From NCBI RefSeq assembly GCF_014192915.1, contig NZ_JACHYN010000001.1:434001-498000 (forward strand): a stretch of 64,000 nt of DNA, written 5' to 3'. The position numbers and the translations under genes were made by a program. This DNA is from Azospirillum sp. OGB3 (GTDB lineage Bacteria; Pseudomonadota; Alphaproteobacteria; Azospirillales; Azospirillaceae). The first letter of the stretch is position 1, and every line of letters starts with the position of its first letter. Below, in pieces: positions 8,120 to 18,641 of the stretch. The notes under the pieces are model-generated. The model saw only the letters and a program-made list of their open reading frames with translations. It ran no database searches and was not told the DNA's origin.

Positions 8120-9652
8120 GTGAGCAAGACCAAGAAGAAACCGAAAGACCCCGCCTCCATGCGCGTCCTGTTCGTCACGCCGGAATGCTACCCCCTGGTG
8201 AAGACCGGCGGGCTGGCCGATGTGTCCGCCGCCCTGCCCCCCGCCCTGAACCGCGCCGGAGCCGAGGTCCGCCTGCTGCTGCCCGGCTATCCGGCGGTGC
8301 TGAACGGTCTGAGCGACCTGCAGCCGGTCGGCAAACCGCTCACCGATCTGCCCGGCACCGACCGGCCTGGGAGCGCCCCGGCGACGCTGCGCATCGGACG
8401 GACGCCGGACGGGGTGCTGGCCTATGTGCTGGACGCGCCGGCGCTCTACGACCGTCCCGGCAACCCCTATCTGGGGCCGGACGGCAAGGACTGGCCCGAC
8501 AACGCCGAACGCTTCGCCGCCCTGTCCTGGTGCGCGGCGGGCTTCGCGGCGGAGGACGGGCTGGACCCCTGGTGGCGTCCCGACGTGCTGCACGGGCACG
8601 ACTGGCAGACCGGCCTGATCCCGGCCTATCTGGAACTGCGCCCCGACCGCTTCGCCGGGCCGTTCCGGCCGGGCACGGTGACGACGATCCACAACATCGC
8701 CTACCAGGGGCTGTTCGGCGCCTGGATGATGAGCGACCTCGGCCTGCCGTCGGCCGCCTTCCGGATCGACGGGGTGGAGTATTACGGCGGCGTCGGCTTC
8801 CTCAAGGCCGGCTGCTTCTATTCCGACCGCCTGACCACGGTCAGCCCGACCTACGCCCACGAGATCCAGACGGCGGAGCACGGTTCGGGCCTGGAAGGGC
8901 TGCTCGCCACGCGGGCCGAGGCGCTGACCGGCATCCTGAACGGCGTGGACTACGACATCTGGGACCCCGCCATCGACCCGCACATCGCCGCCCGCTACGG
9001 CGCCGCGGACCTCGGCGGCAAGGACCTGTGCAAGGCCGATCTCCAGGCGACCTTCGGGCTGGACCGCCGGGCGGACGCCCCGCTGGCCGCGGTGGTCAGC
9101 CGCCTGACCGGCCACAAGGGGCTGGATCTGGTGCTGGAGGCGGCGTCGCAATGGATCGCCTGGGGCGGCCAGCTCGCCGTCCTCGGCAACGGCGAGCCCG
9201 CGCTGGAGGCCGGCTTCCGCCACCTCGCCACCTGGTATCCCAAGTCGGTCGGCGTGCGCATCGGCTACGACGAGGCGCTGTCCCACCGCATCCAGGCCGG
9301 CGCCGACCTGTTCCTGGTGCCGTCGCGGTCGGAGCCCTGCGGCCTGACGCAGATGTACGCGCTGAAGTACGGCACCCTGCCGCTCGTCCGCCGCACCGGG
9401 GGCTTGGCCGACACCATCGTGGACGCCAACCCGGCGGCGGTGAACGACGGCAGCGCGACGGGCTTCCAGTTCGTCAACGCCAACGTCCAGGAGCTGACCT
9501 GGGCGCTGCGCCGCGCCGCCGCCCTCTACCGCAAGCCCGAGCGCTGGCACGCGATGCAGCAGCACGCCATGACCCGCGACTTCGGCTGGCACGGCCCGGC
9601 GGAGGAGTACATGGAGCTTTACCGCGCGGTGGCGCCGGTGGTGGTGGGGTGA
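8120..9652 (+). CDS. glgA: Glycogen synthase, ADP-glucose type
   Basis: A 510-residue GT5-family GT-B glycosyltransferase that adds glucose from ADP-glucose to the growing alpha-1,4-glucan. The N-terminal ADP-glucose-binding motif KTGGLADVSAALP is present. The C-terminal domain has LVPSRSEPCGLTQMYALKYGTLP, containing the catalytic acid region. I took the GTG at 8120 because it has the better Shine-Dalgarno (GAGGGGGC). The ATG at 8159 (MRVLFVTPECYPLVK) matches where relatives usually begin and is a real alternative. It forms a glgC-glgA pair; branching and degradation genes are not in the window. Confidence 0.95.
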   Translation: MSKTKKKPKDPASMRVLFVTPECYPLVKTGGLADVSAALPPALNRAGAEVRLLLPGYPAVLNGLSDLQPVGKPLTDLPGTDRPGSAPATLRIGRTPDGVLAYVLDAPALYDRPGNPYLGPDGKDWPDNAERFAALSWCAAGFAAEDGLDPWWRPDVLHGHDWQTGLIPAYLELRPDRFAGPFRPGTVTTIHNIAYQGLFGAWMMSDLGLPSAAFRIDGVEYYGGVGFLKAGCFYSDRLTTVSPTYAHEIQTAEHGSGLEGLLATRAEALTGILNGVDYDIWDPAIDPHIAARYGAADLGGKDLCKADLQATFGLDRRADAPLAAVVSRLTGHKGLDLVLEAASQWIAWGGQLAVLGNGEPALEAGFRHLATWYPKSVGVRIGYDEALSHRIQAGADLFLVPSRSEPCGLTQMYALKYGTLPLVRRTGGLADTIVDANPAAVNDGSATGFQFVNANVQELTWALRRAAALYRKPERWHAMQQHAMTRDFGWHGPAEEYMELYRAVAPVVVG

Positions 9653-9677
9653 ATCGAGGAGGTCGCGCCTCCTCGAT
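9653..9677. terminator. Bidirectional hairpin between glgA and the RTX gene
   Basis: ATCGAGGAGG-TCGCG-CCTCCTCGAT is a perfect 10-bp inverted repeat starting at the glgA stop and 14 bases from the convergent gene's stop. It lacks a long T-run in either direction. Confidence 0.6.
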
Positions 9678-9690
9678 AGCGTTCTGCCGA

Positions 9691-10647
9691 TTACAGGTAG
9701 ATGTTCCCGTTATCGAAGCGCAGCATTTCTACACCCGTGATCTGAATCGGCTCCCCCGACCACGAGTAGGCCACGCTCCAACTGTCCGGTCCCACCTGCT
9801 CCATCACGAGATCTTCAACGTTCCCCCAAAACTGGACGATATCGAATCCTTCACCGCCGTCGATGGTGTCCATGCCCCAGGGATCGAATATGCAATCATC
9901 ACCGGCCCCTCCCTGGATCAGATCAAAGCCATCGCCTCCATGAAGCATGTCGCCGCCATCACCCCCGATGAGCGTATCGGCCCCCGCATCGCCCCAGAGT
10001 TCATCATCGCCATCGCCACCGAGCAGAAGATCGTCGCCGTCTCCTCCGCTCAGATCGTCATTGCCATCTCCGCCGTCGATGGAATCCTTGCCCGCATTCC
10101 CGATCAACTGGTCTACGCCCCCGTTTCCGAACAGCTGATCGGGACCACCTGAGCCGACCAATGTGTCCGTACCATCCGACCCCTCAATTGTGACGCACAG
10201 CGGACCATCCTCAAGATAAATATCCTGGTCAAGAAATCGCAGGACCTCAACATTCAAGATCTGCGTAAAATCGGGAAAGCCCCATAAATTCATGAGCCAA
10301 TTCCCCAACCCTATATTCTCAATGTACATTGATTGATCAAAATCTGCGTTAATAGAAATCAGGTCAAAACCATCACCCCCGTCAATTACATCGGCTTCAA
10401 GTCCTGCGCAGAACGTGTCATCGCCTGCTCCTCCCAGCATGACATCAGAGCCGTTTCCCCCATCCAAGTAGTCAGCTCCGTCGCCCCCGAGCAGCGTGTC
10501 GTCTCCATTCCCACCGTACAGCCGGTCGTATCCGGAGAAGCCTTGAAGCAGATCATTGCCATTCCCGCCCATGAGGGTGTCACTGTTGAGTGTGCCCGGA
10601 AGCGTATCGTTACCAGCGCTGCCGCTCAAATTTATGCCTGTGGTCAT
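9691..10647 (-). CDS. RTX-type calcium-binding repeat protein
   Basis: A 318-residue acidic protein built from nonapeptide repeats GGxGxDxUx, which form calcium-binding beta-rolls after secretion. There are about six repeats at residues 25-90 and about eleven at 155-255. Each block is followed by a non-repeat segment ending in nearly the same words (EVLRFLDQDIYL and EMLRFDNGNIYL), so the protein is a duplicated module. There is no N-terminal signal peptide; such proteins leave by a type I secretion system using a C-terminal signal, but no transporter genes are nearby. No enzymatic domain is seen. The 10150-10650 part is poorer in GC than neighbouring genes. Confidence 0.85.
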   Translation of the reverse strand: MTTGINLSGSAGNDTLPGTLNSDTLMGGNGNDLLQGFSGYDRLYGGNGDDTLLGGDGADYLDGGNGSDVMLGGAGDDTFCAGLEADVIDGGDGFDLISINADFDQSMYIENIGLGNWLMNLWGFPDFTQILNVEVLRFLDQDIYLEDGPLCVTIEGSDGTDTLVGSGGPDQLFGNGGVDQLIGNAGKDSIDGGDGNDDLSGGDGDDLLLGGDGDDELWGDAGADTLIGGDGGDMLHGGDGFDLIQGGAGDDCIFDPWGMDTIDGGEGFDIVQFWGNVEDLVMEQVGPDSWSVAYSWSGEPIQITGVEMLRFDNGNIYL

Positions 10648-10916
10648 GGAACATCCCTTTCCAATTGCAGGTGTACGCGCGGAGCGCGCAATCGCTCACT
10701 CTTGATCGCCCATGGCAGTGACAGCTTCACAGATTTGCCGCAGTGACAGACGTCACAGGCGGGCTCTCGCACCCTGGAAGTTGTCGCGGCAATTCACGAG
10801 AAACGCCGACGCGACCAGAAATGAGCCCGGGGGGCGCGGCATCAGCCCCCACGCCGCCATTGCGCACATCGTCCGTCCGCCCTATGTTCCGGCCCAAACC
10901 AGGGCTCCGGGCACCG

Positions 10917-12719
<1,803 letters not shown>

Positions 12720-12744
12720 GCGCCGGCTTCGCGGTGACGTGACG

Positions 12745-12777
12745 GAAAGCGGGCCCGGCAAGGCCCGCTTTCTTTTT
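12745..12777 (+). terminator. Rho-independent terminator of lepA
   Basis: Stem GAAAGCGGGC / GCCCGCTTTC (10 bp, perfect) followed by TTTTT, 25 bases after the stop codon. Confidence 0.92.
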
Positions 12778-12868
12778 GTCCGCGCATCCCGGAGCCCACA
12801 AAAAGTCGAATGACTCCCCGCATGGAATCGCCTATCACCCGGACAGGCTTCCAAACGGATGATGTCCC

Positions 12869-13633
12869 GTGACGCGCACTGTCATGTTCGGCCTGCCGGC
12901 CGCCGCCCTGGTCGTCGGCATCCTCGCAGGCTGCACCCCGAACTACTCGCCCAACACCTACGCCGCCACCGCAACCCAGCAGGCGAACAAGGTGGAGCGG
13001 GCGGTCGTCATCGGGTTCCGTCAGGTCAAGATCAGCACCAGCGGCACCGTCGGCGCCGTCACCGGTGGGGCCGCGGGCGGCGTGCTGGGCTCGCAGTCCG
13101 GCACCTTCGGCATCAATTCGGCGCTGGGCGCGGTCGGCGGCACGGCCATCGGCGGGCTCATTGGCACGTCGATCGAACATGTGACCGGCGACACCACGGG
13201 CTGGGAATACATCGTCCGCAAGCCGGACGGCGAGCTTCTGTCGGTCACCCAGCGGGAGGAGAAGCCCATCGAGATCGGGCAGAAGGTGCTGGTCATCGCC
13301 GGCAGCCAGGCCCGCATCGTCGCCGACTATTCCACGGACCCCGAGCCGGCTCCCGCCCTGAAGGAAGCGGCGAAGGACGCCCAAAAGGACGCACCTAAGG
13401 ACTCTAGGCCCGCCGAGACGATCGAGGCGAAGGAGCTTCCCGCCCCGCCCCCTGTGGAGGTCCCGGCGGAGGTCCCTGTAGAGGTCCCCGTGGAAGCTCC
13501 GGCGGCCTCGACTCCCGACAGCGGCGGGCCGGCGCCCATCCGCCTCACCCCCCAAGTCACGCCGGCTCCCGAGCCGGTGCCGGCGGCCGAGGCTCCGGCG
13601 GACAAGCCCGACGACGGCACGCCCGCCACCTGA
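12869..13633 (+). CDS. Glycine-zipper outer-membrane lipoprotein (Slp/17-kDa antigen-like)
   Basis: A 254-residue lipoprotein. The signal peptide ends in a lipobox LAGC, so Cys22 should be lipidated. Residues 50-105 hold a glycine-zipper region (GAVTGGAAGGVLGSQSG, GAVGGTAIGGLIG) typical of membrane-inserting outer-membrane lipoproteins. A compact domain follows (WEYIVRKPDGELLSV... QKVLVI). The last 90 residues are a low-complexity Pro/Ala/Glu/Val-rich tail with repeats of VEVPxE. GTG at 12869 is the start that gives a proper signal sequence. The family has roles in cell-envelope integrity; the exact function is unknown. Confidence 0.85.
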   Translation: MTRTVMFGLPAAALVVGILAGCTPNYSPNTYAATATQQANKVERAVVIGFRQVKISTSGTVGAVTGGAAGGVLGSQSGTFGINSALGAVGGTAIGGLIGTSIEHVTGDTTGWEYIVRKPDGELLSVTQREEKPIEIGQKVLVIAGSQARIVADYSTDPEPAPALKEAAKDAQKDAPKDSRPAETIEAKELPAPPPVEVPAEVPVEVPVEAPAASTPDSGGPAPIRLTPQVTPAPEPVPAAEAPADKPDDGTPAT

Positions 13634-13641
13634 CTCGGCCC

Positions 13642-13812
13642 TCACGCCACCAGGATCGTCAGCAGCAGCACCGGCAGAGCCGGCATCCGCGGCAGCCGGA
13701 AGCGCCACGGCGACGGCGCTGCCACCGTCACCGTCAGCGGGCGGCGCTCCTCCTCGCGGTCCAGCCGTCCGGCCGCCAGCACCACCGTCGTCATCGCGTC
13801 GAACACGCCCAT
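13642..13812 (-). CDS. Small predicted membrane protein (56 aa)
   Basis: A 56-residue reading frame MGVFDAMTTVVLAAGRLD..., ending in a hydrophobic helix PALPVLLLTILVA at the very C-terminus, so it could be a tail-anchored membrane protein. The ATG is preceded by GGGAGG at a normal distance, which is the main reason to believe it. It is divergent from the LysR gene at 13951, and a LysR-type operator lies between them. I do not recognise a family. It could be the regulator's target or a chance frame with a good ribosome site. Confidence 0.5.
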   Translation of the reverse strand: MGVFDAMTTVVLAAGRLDREEERRPLTVTVAAPSPWRFRLPRMPALPVLLLTILVA

Positions 13813-13885
13813 CGCTCCGTCCTCCCAAGATCGGAGGGCACCCTGCGCCCGCGTGGAAAATCTTGGAAACGAATAGGCTTTATGA

Positions 13886-13910
13886 GGATCATCACAGATC
13901 GTGATGGTCC
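13886..13910. promoter_or_regulatory. Candidate LysR-type operator
   Basis: GGATCATCAC-AGATC-GTGATGGTCC is an inverted repeat with 9 of 10 matching pairs. It contains the T-N11-A core of LysR boxes (T13892 to A13904). It lies between the small membrane-protein gene and the LysR gene, the usual place for autoregulation and control of a divergent target. Confidence 0.65.
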
Positions 13911-13950
13911 TTTCGCGCGTTGAACCCGCGCGTCCCCTCTGCTTGAATGC

Positions 13951-14865
13951 GTGACCATGCCGGCCAACCTCGACACCGACCTCCTGCGCGCCTTCGTCGC
14001 CGTCGCCGACGCGCGCAGCTTCACCCGCGCCGGCGACACGCTGGGCCGCACCCAGGCCGCCGTCAGCCAGCAGGTCCGCCGGCTGGAGGAGGTCGTGGGC
14101 ACCCGCGTCTTCCAGCGCGACACCAAGAGCGTCCACCTGACCCAGGAAGGCGAGCTTCTGCTGACCTACGCCCGGCGGATGCTCACCCTGAACGACGAGG
14201 TGCTGACGCTGATGCGCCGGCCCGCCACGGTGGCCAGCGTGCGCATCGGCACGCCGGACGATTACGCCACCATGCTGCTGCCCGGCGTGCTGGCCCGCTT
14301 CGCCGCCGCCTACCCCGACGTGCCGGTGGAGGTGATCTGCGACAACAGCCCCGATCTGGTGGCGGAGATCGACAAGGGCCGCTACGACCTTGCCCTGGTC
14401 ACCCGCCACCCCGACAGCCGCAGCGGCGAACTGGTGCGGCGGGAGCCGGTGGCCTGGGTCGCCCCGCCGCGCTCCACCGTCGTCGATTCCACCCCCATCG
14501 AACGCGAGGACCCGCTGCCGCTGGCCCTGTTCCCCAAGGGCTGCGTGGTGCGCGATCTCGCCGTCGCGGCGCTGGAGGGCATCGGGCGCGGCTGGCGCGT
14601 CGCCTTCATCAGCAAGAGCGTGGTGGCGGTGCACGGCGCCGTGCTGGGCGGGCTGGGGGTCACCGCCATGGAGGAGTGCACCGTCCCGCCCAGCCTGCGC
14701 CGGCTGACCGCGGCGGACGGCTTCCCCGACCTGCCGGACATCGACATCGCGCTGCACCGCGCCCCCGGCATGGCCGCCAAGCCGGTCCGCCTGCTGGCCG
14801 AGGCCATCCACGATCTGGTGGGCGGGGGCCAGGGCGGGGGCCAGGGCGGGGATCGCGCGGCCTGA
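13951..14865 (+). CDS. LysR-family transcriptional regulator
   Basis: About 304 residues. The N-terminal winged helix reads LLRAFVAVADARSFTRAGDTLGRTQAAVSQQVRRLE, a standard LysR DNA-binding domain. Residues 90-290 are the periplasmic-binding-protein-like effector domain (VRIGTPDDYATMLLPGVLARF). An ATG two codons later (13957) is an equally good start. The tail is a Gly/Gln repeat (GGGQGGGQGG). The divergent operator suggests it acts on the small gene upstream; the inducer is unknown. Confidence 0.9.
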   Translation: MTMPANLDTDLLRAFVAVADARSFTRAGDTLGRTQAAVSQQVRRLEEVVGTRVFQRDTKSVHLTQEGELLLTYARRMLTLNDEVLTLMRRPATVASVRIGTPDDYATMLLPGVLARFAAAYPDVPVEVICDNSPDLVAEIDKGRYDLALVTRHPDSRSGELVRREPVAWVAPPRSTVVDSTPIEREDPLPLALFPKGCVVRDLAVAALEGIGRGWRVAFISKSVVAVHGAVLGGLGVTAMEECTVPPSLRRLTAADGFPDLPDIDIALHRAPGMAAKPVRLLAEAIHDLVGGGQGGGQGGDRAA

Positions 14866-14942
14866 CCGGTCTTGCCGCTCCGTGACATCCGTACCGGCGT
14901 GCACGCGCCGGGTTGCCCCGGCGGGCCGGACCGATGCAAAAT

Positions 14943-14963
14943 GGCCCCTCCTCCAAAGGGGCC
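14943..14963 (+). repeat. Short hairpin upstream of the SH3/SPOR-like gene
   Basis: GGCCCCT-CCTCCAA-AGGGGCC forms a 7-bp perfect stem. It is 77 bases after the LysR stop and 8 bases before the chosen GTG of the next gene, so it could end the LysR transcript or mask the ribosome site (the right arm carries AGGGG). Confidence 0.5.
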
Positions 14964-14970
14964 GACCGCC

Positions 14971-15930
14971 GTGCGCACGCGTTCCACCACCGCCTTCCGC
15001 GCCCTGGCGCTGCGGCTGATCCTGACCGCGGCGACGATGTGGTTCGCCCCGGACGCCGCCCTGGCGCAGAGCCCCGTCGCCATCGGCGCGCCGCTGACCG
15101 GCGAGGTGGTCCTCAACCGCGACATCGAGGTGCGCATCGGTCCCAACGCCGACGCCCGGATCATCCAGACCCTGCCGCGCGGCAAGGCGCTGAACGCGTT
15201 GGGCACGCCCCGCGGCACCAGCTGGACGGAGGTCGCCATCGGCGGCCAGCCCATCGGCTATGTGCCCTCCGACTCGCTGGACCCGGCGCTGATGGTGTCG
15301 CGCTCGATCACCGCCGCCATGGGGGCCACCGCCGCCGGGGCCAACGCCGGCGGATCGCCCCCCTCGACCGGCAAGCCGCCGGTCATCCACCGCGGCGCCG
15401 CCGTGGTGCCGCGCAGCGCGTGGGAGATCGCCGCCCAGGTGCCGGCCCAGGGCTACGTCGTCGCGGCGGACGCCGTCAAGGCGACGGAGATCCTCGACAA
15501 CAAGAAGCGGCGCGGCTTCACCCTGCGCAAGGGCGACGTGGTCAGCCTGATCGATTCCGCGAACGGGCGGGTGACGCTGGGCATGCCCGGGCGGACTCGC
15601 GCGGTCGCCACGGCGGAGGGGCTGATCGGGGTGGTCGCCCCCTACCCGCTGCCCGGCATGCCGCCGATCGAGCCGGGGCCGCTGTTCGCCGCGCGGCTCG
15701 GCGAGTATGTCAGCCACGCCGAGGGGCTGCGCGCTTGGCAGGAGTTCACCTACGGCCCGGGGACGGCCTACCGCGACCTGCCGCCGATGGTCTGGCCGGT
15801 CTTCCGCGGCGCCCGCACCACCTACCAGATGGGCGTCGGCCCCTTCACCCGGACCCAGGTGGACAATGTCTGCGGCGCGCTGGCGCAACGCTCCATGGAC
15901 TGTTGGGTGATCGAGCTGGAAACCTTCTGA
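14971..15930 (+). CDS. Exported protein with SH3-like and SPOR-like domains
   Basis: About 319 residues. The chosen GTG starts VRTRSTTAFRALALRLILTAA..., a signal peptide with likely cleavage after ALA. A bacterial SH3-type domain follows (DIEVRIGPNADARIIQTLPRG ... GYVPSDSL). The C-terminal 50 residues (YQMGVGPFTRTQVDNVCGALAQ... CWVIELE) look like a SPOR domain, which binds denuded peptidoglycan. Together they suggest a periplasmic, cell-wall-associated protein. An ATG at 14941 is open but lies in the hairpin and spoils the signal peptide. The gene is alone. The precise role is unknown. Confidence 0.75.
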   Translation: MRTRSTTAFRALALRLILTAATMWFAPDAALAQSPVAIGAPLTGEVVLNRDIEVRIGPNADARIIQTLPRGKALNALGTPRGTSWTEVAIGGQPIGYVPSDSLDPALMVSRSITAAMGATAAGANAGGSPPSTGKPPVIHRGAAVVPRSAWEIAAQVPAQGYVVAADAVKATEILDNKKRRGFTLRKGDVVSLIDSANGRVTLGMPGRTRAVATAEGLIGVVAPYPLPGMPPIEPGPLFAARLGEYVSHAEGLRAWQEFTYGPGTAYRDLPPMVWPVFRGARTTYQMGVGPFTRTQVDNVCGALAQRSMDCWVIELETF

Positions 15931-16086
15931 TCTGCACGCCGCTTTCCACCAAGCGGAAGCAACCCGGCGCTCTCTGTAAATTATTTGGCTTTTTCGTCGA
16001 AAATGCATCGATCGTGGCGGTAGGCGGGCGCGGCCGTGCCGTGTTAATCTTTCTTACCCCCGCCCGCTCCGCCCCAGGCTTTGCCC

Positions 16087-17673
16087 ATGACCGACTCCGA
16101 CGACGAGTTCCTCTTTCTGGACGACCAGGACGGCGACGGCAACGGCGAAACCGGGTCGCCGGCCACCGGGAACCGGTGGAAGATGATGATCGTGGACGAC
16201 GAGCCGGAGGTGCATTCCATCACCAAGCTCGTCCTGGCCGATTTCGCCTACAAGGGCCGCTCCGCCCAGTTCATCTCCGCCTATTCCGCCGCGGAGGCGC
16301 GGGCGATCCTGGAGCGGGAGGAGGACATCGCCATCATCCTGCTGGACGTGGTGATGGAAACCGACGACGCCGGGCTGCAGCTCGTCCACCACATCCGCGA
16401 GGAGCTGAAGAACCGCCACGTCCGCATCATCCTGCGCACCGGCCAGCCCGGCCAGGCGCCGGAGCGCGCGGTGATCCTCGACTACGACATCAACGACTAC
16501 AAGGCCAAGACGCAGCTCACCGCCCAGCAGCTGTTCACCACCACGGTCGCCGCCCTGCGGTCCTACGAGGACATCATGGCGATCGAGATGAACCGGCGCG
16601 GGCTGGAGAAGATCATCGAGGCGTCGTCGTCGCTGTTCCAGGCGCGCTCGATGAAGCTGTTCGCCGCCGGAGTGCTGACGCAGCTCTCGGGAATCCTCGG
16701 CGTCGGGCCGGACGCCATCCTGTGCGTGCAGCGCGGCCCGGTCATCAACGGCGCGGCGGACGGGCTGTACGTCCTGGCCGGGTCCGGCCGGTTCGAGACG
16801 CTGATCGACGAGCCGGCGGCCAACCATGTCGAGCCCGCCGTTCTGGCGGAGGTGAAGCGCTGCCTGGAGACGCGCAGCAACCGCTACGCCGCCGACCATT
16901 GCACGCTCTACATCCGCACGCCGAACGACCGGGAGAACGTGGTCTATCTGAGCTCCGACCGGCCTCTGTCGGACCTCGACCGCAACCTGATCGAGGTGTT
17001 CTGCCGCAAGATCTCCGTCGGCTTCGACAACCTGCATCTCTTCGAGCAGCTGCGGCGCAGCCAGGAGCACACCGTCATCGCCATGGCCGACCTGGCGGAG
17101 CGCGCCGGCCATCCCAGCGCGGAGGCCGAGACCGGCCCGCGCATCGCCCTGGTGACCGACCGCATCGCCCGCCGGCTGGCCGAGGAGGGGCACCATCGCG
17201 CCATCCTCGACACGGTGTTCCTGGAATCGGTCGGTCTGGCGGCCATCCTTCACGACGTCGGCAACGCCACCCTGGACCCCGCCATTCTCGGCAAGACCGG
17301 GCCGCTGACCCCGGAGGAGCGGGCCGTCATGCAGGGTCACACCATCGCGGGCTGGGACCTGCTGGACCGCGCCAGCCGCCGCTCCGACGGACGGACGCAT
17401 CTGCATCTGGGGGCGGAGATCGCCCGGTCGCATCATGAGAACTGGGACGGCACCGGCTATCCCGACCGCCTGCAGGGCGATGCCATCCCGCTGAGCGCCC
17501 GCATCGTCGCGGTGGCCGACAGCTTCGACGCCATGACCCGCGACCGCCCCTACCGCAAGGCTCTGGACCATGACGTGGCGGTGGCGGATATCCGCCGCCT
17601 GTCGGGCAGCCGGTTCGATCCGCTGGTGGTCGACGCCTTCCTGGCGGTGTCCGGCAGCCTGCGCCGGGAATGA
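16087..17673 (+). CDS. Response regulator with DUF3369 and HD-GYP domains
   Basis: A 528-residue protein: receiver domain at about 30-160 (MMIVDDEPEVHS, phospho-Asp in IILLDVVME), DUF3369 sensor-like domain at about 175-320, and HD-GYP phosphodiesterase domain at about 335-520. HD-GYP enzymes break down cyclic di-GMP. The HHExxDGxGYP signature is intact at H449 (HHENWDGTGYP), and the later ADSFDAMTRDRPYR is present. The HDxGK signature reads HDVGN (H389, D390), so the usual lysine is an asparagine. Metal ligands remain, so activity is possible but uncertain. No partner kinase is adjacent. A TTG two codons upstream is an alternative start. Confidence 0.88.
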   Translation: MTDSDDEFLFLDDQDGDGNGETGSPATGNRWKMMIVDDEPEVHSITKLVLADFAYKGRSAQFISAYSAAEARAILEREEDIAIILLDVVMETDDAGLQLVHHIREELKNRHVRIILRTGQPGQAPERAVILDYDINDYKAKTQLTAQQLFTTTVAALRSYEDIMAIEMNRRGLEKIIEASSSLFQARSMKLFAAGVLTQLSGILGVGPDAILCVQRGPVINGAADGLYVLAGSGRFETLIDEPAANHVEPAVLAEVKRCLETRSNRYAADHCTLYIRTPNDRENVVYLSSDRPLSDLDRNLIEVFCRKISVGFDNLHLFEQLRRSQEHTVIAMADLAERAGHPSAEAETGPRIALVTDRIARRLAEEGHHRAILDTVFLESVGLAAILHDVGNATLDPAILGKTGPLTPEERAVMQGHTIAGWDLLDRASRRSDGRTHLHLGAEIARSHHENWDGTGYPDRLQGDAIPLSARIVAVADSFDAMTRDRPYRKALDHDVAVADIRRLSGSRFDPLVVDAFLAVSGSLRRE

Positions 17674-17716
17674 CGCCGGAACCGGCTCCGGCGCCCGGCG
17701 GGGTGCGCGGAGGCGG

Positions 17717-18286
17717 TCAGCCGGCGCCGCTCATCAGCGTGTCCACCATGTCCTTCAGCGGACCGATCTGCACCGGCTTGTGCAACAGCCGGCAGCCCAG
17801 GGCGGCGGCTTCGGCCTGGCGTTCCGGCATCGTGTCGCCGGTCAGGATCAGGGCGGGCACCATGGCGCCGACATGGGCGCGCACCATCTCCACCGCCTGG
17901 GCGCCCGTGCCGCCGGCCGGCAAGAAGTGATCGGCAAGGACCAGCCCAGGACGGCCGGGTGCCTGCGGCAGCCGCTGCGCCAACTCGTTCAGCGACAGGG
18001 CGGTCAGCACATCGTACCCCCAGGCCTCCAGAAGCAGCGCCAGACCTTCCACGATCGACCGGTCGTCGTCCACGACGATGACCAGCCGGCTGGCTTCGGC
18101 CGGCGCTCCTCCTTCACCACCCTCGCGGCGGAACGCGCCGCCGCCATCCACCGAACCATTGCCGGCATCCCCGGTCATGGCGAGGACGGAGGCGGTTTTG
18201 GCGTGATCGTTCGTTAAGCTCACCATTGGATTCTTCACCAGGGCTGAGGGCGGCGGAGCCAGGGTACCCCGCGCCGTTTTCCACAT
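17717..18286 (-). CDS. Single-domain response regulator
   Basis: Up to 189 residues, with a receiver domain at 68-185 after a low-complexity N-terminus. The acidic pocket VVDDD, phospho-acceptor in LVLADHFLP, Thr in LILTGDT and Lys in LLHKPV are all present, so it should be phosphorylated. The wording resembles receivers at the C-terminus of hybrid kinases, suggesting a phosphorelay intermediate. An internal ATG at 18226 is an alternative start. It converges on the HD-GYP regulator with 43 bases between stops, which hints at a shared signalling task but does not prove it. Confidence 0.8.
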   Translation of the reverse strand: MWKTARGTLAPPPSALVKNPMVSLTNDHAKTASVLAMTGDAGNGSVDGGGAFRREGGEGGAPAEASRLVIVVDDDRSIVEGLALLLEAWGYDVLTALSLNELAQRLPQAPGRPGLVLADHFLPAGGTGAQAVEMVRAHVGAMVPALILTGDTMPERQAEAAALGCRLLHKPVQIGPLKDMVDTLMSGAG

Positions 18287-18641
18287 GACCGCTTCAAAAA
18301 AGGACGAAAGATATTAAAAAAATCGAAATATCGGCCTAACGAGTTTTTTGGAATGACCGCCATGTATCGCAGAAAGAAAACTTTTCATTTTTGAAATTTA
18401 TAGTCAGCGATCCGCAGCATCCCAACAATACGGACGTATGCTTTGCAAACCTATGTTCATTCGCTTTATCTGATGGACAAACCCTGTTCAACTCTGAAAA
18501 AGCGCATATGAGGCACGTCCGGATGCCATGCCAAAACGTCTTCCAAACAACGGGGCACAGCTTGCTCTGCGAATCCGGACGTGTCGACTCCGGAACAATC
18601 CTTTGAACTGTCCACATCAGCACCCGTTCCGTCCGGATACC
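18287..18641. other. AT-rich non-coding island
   Basis: About 350 bases much richer in A/T than the rest of the window (for example ATATTAAAAAAATCGAAATAT at 18310-18330). Two open frames cross it (18336-18650 minus, 104 codons; 18391-18606 plus, with a TTG start), but neither has a ribosome site, codon bias of the host or a recognisable sequence. It includes the promoter side of the receiver gene. It could be a transferred scrap, a nucleoid-protein binding zone or a site for an unannotated small RNA. Confidence 0.5.

Noticed and set aside
10743-10916. N-terminal extension of LepA
   Set aside because: The frame is open but the sequence upstream of [10 protein letters not shown] is not LepA-like, and the shorter start gives the family's normal length.
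18391-18606. 71-codon plus-strand frame in the AT-rich island
   Set aside because: Starts with TTG without a ribosome site and has no recognisable features.
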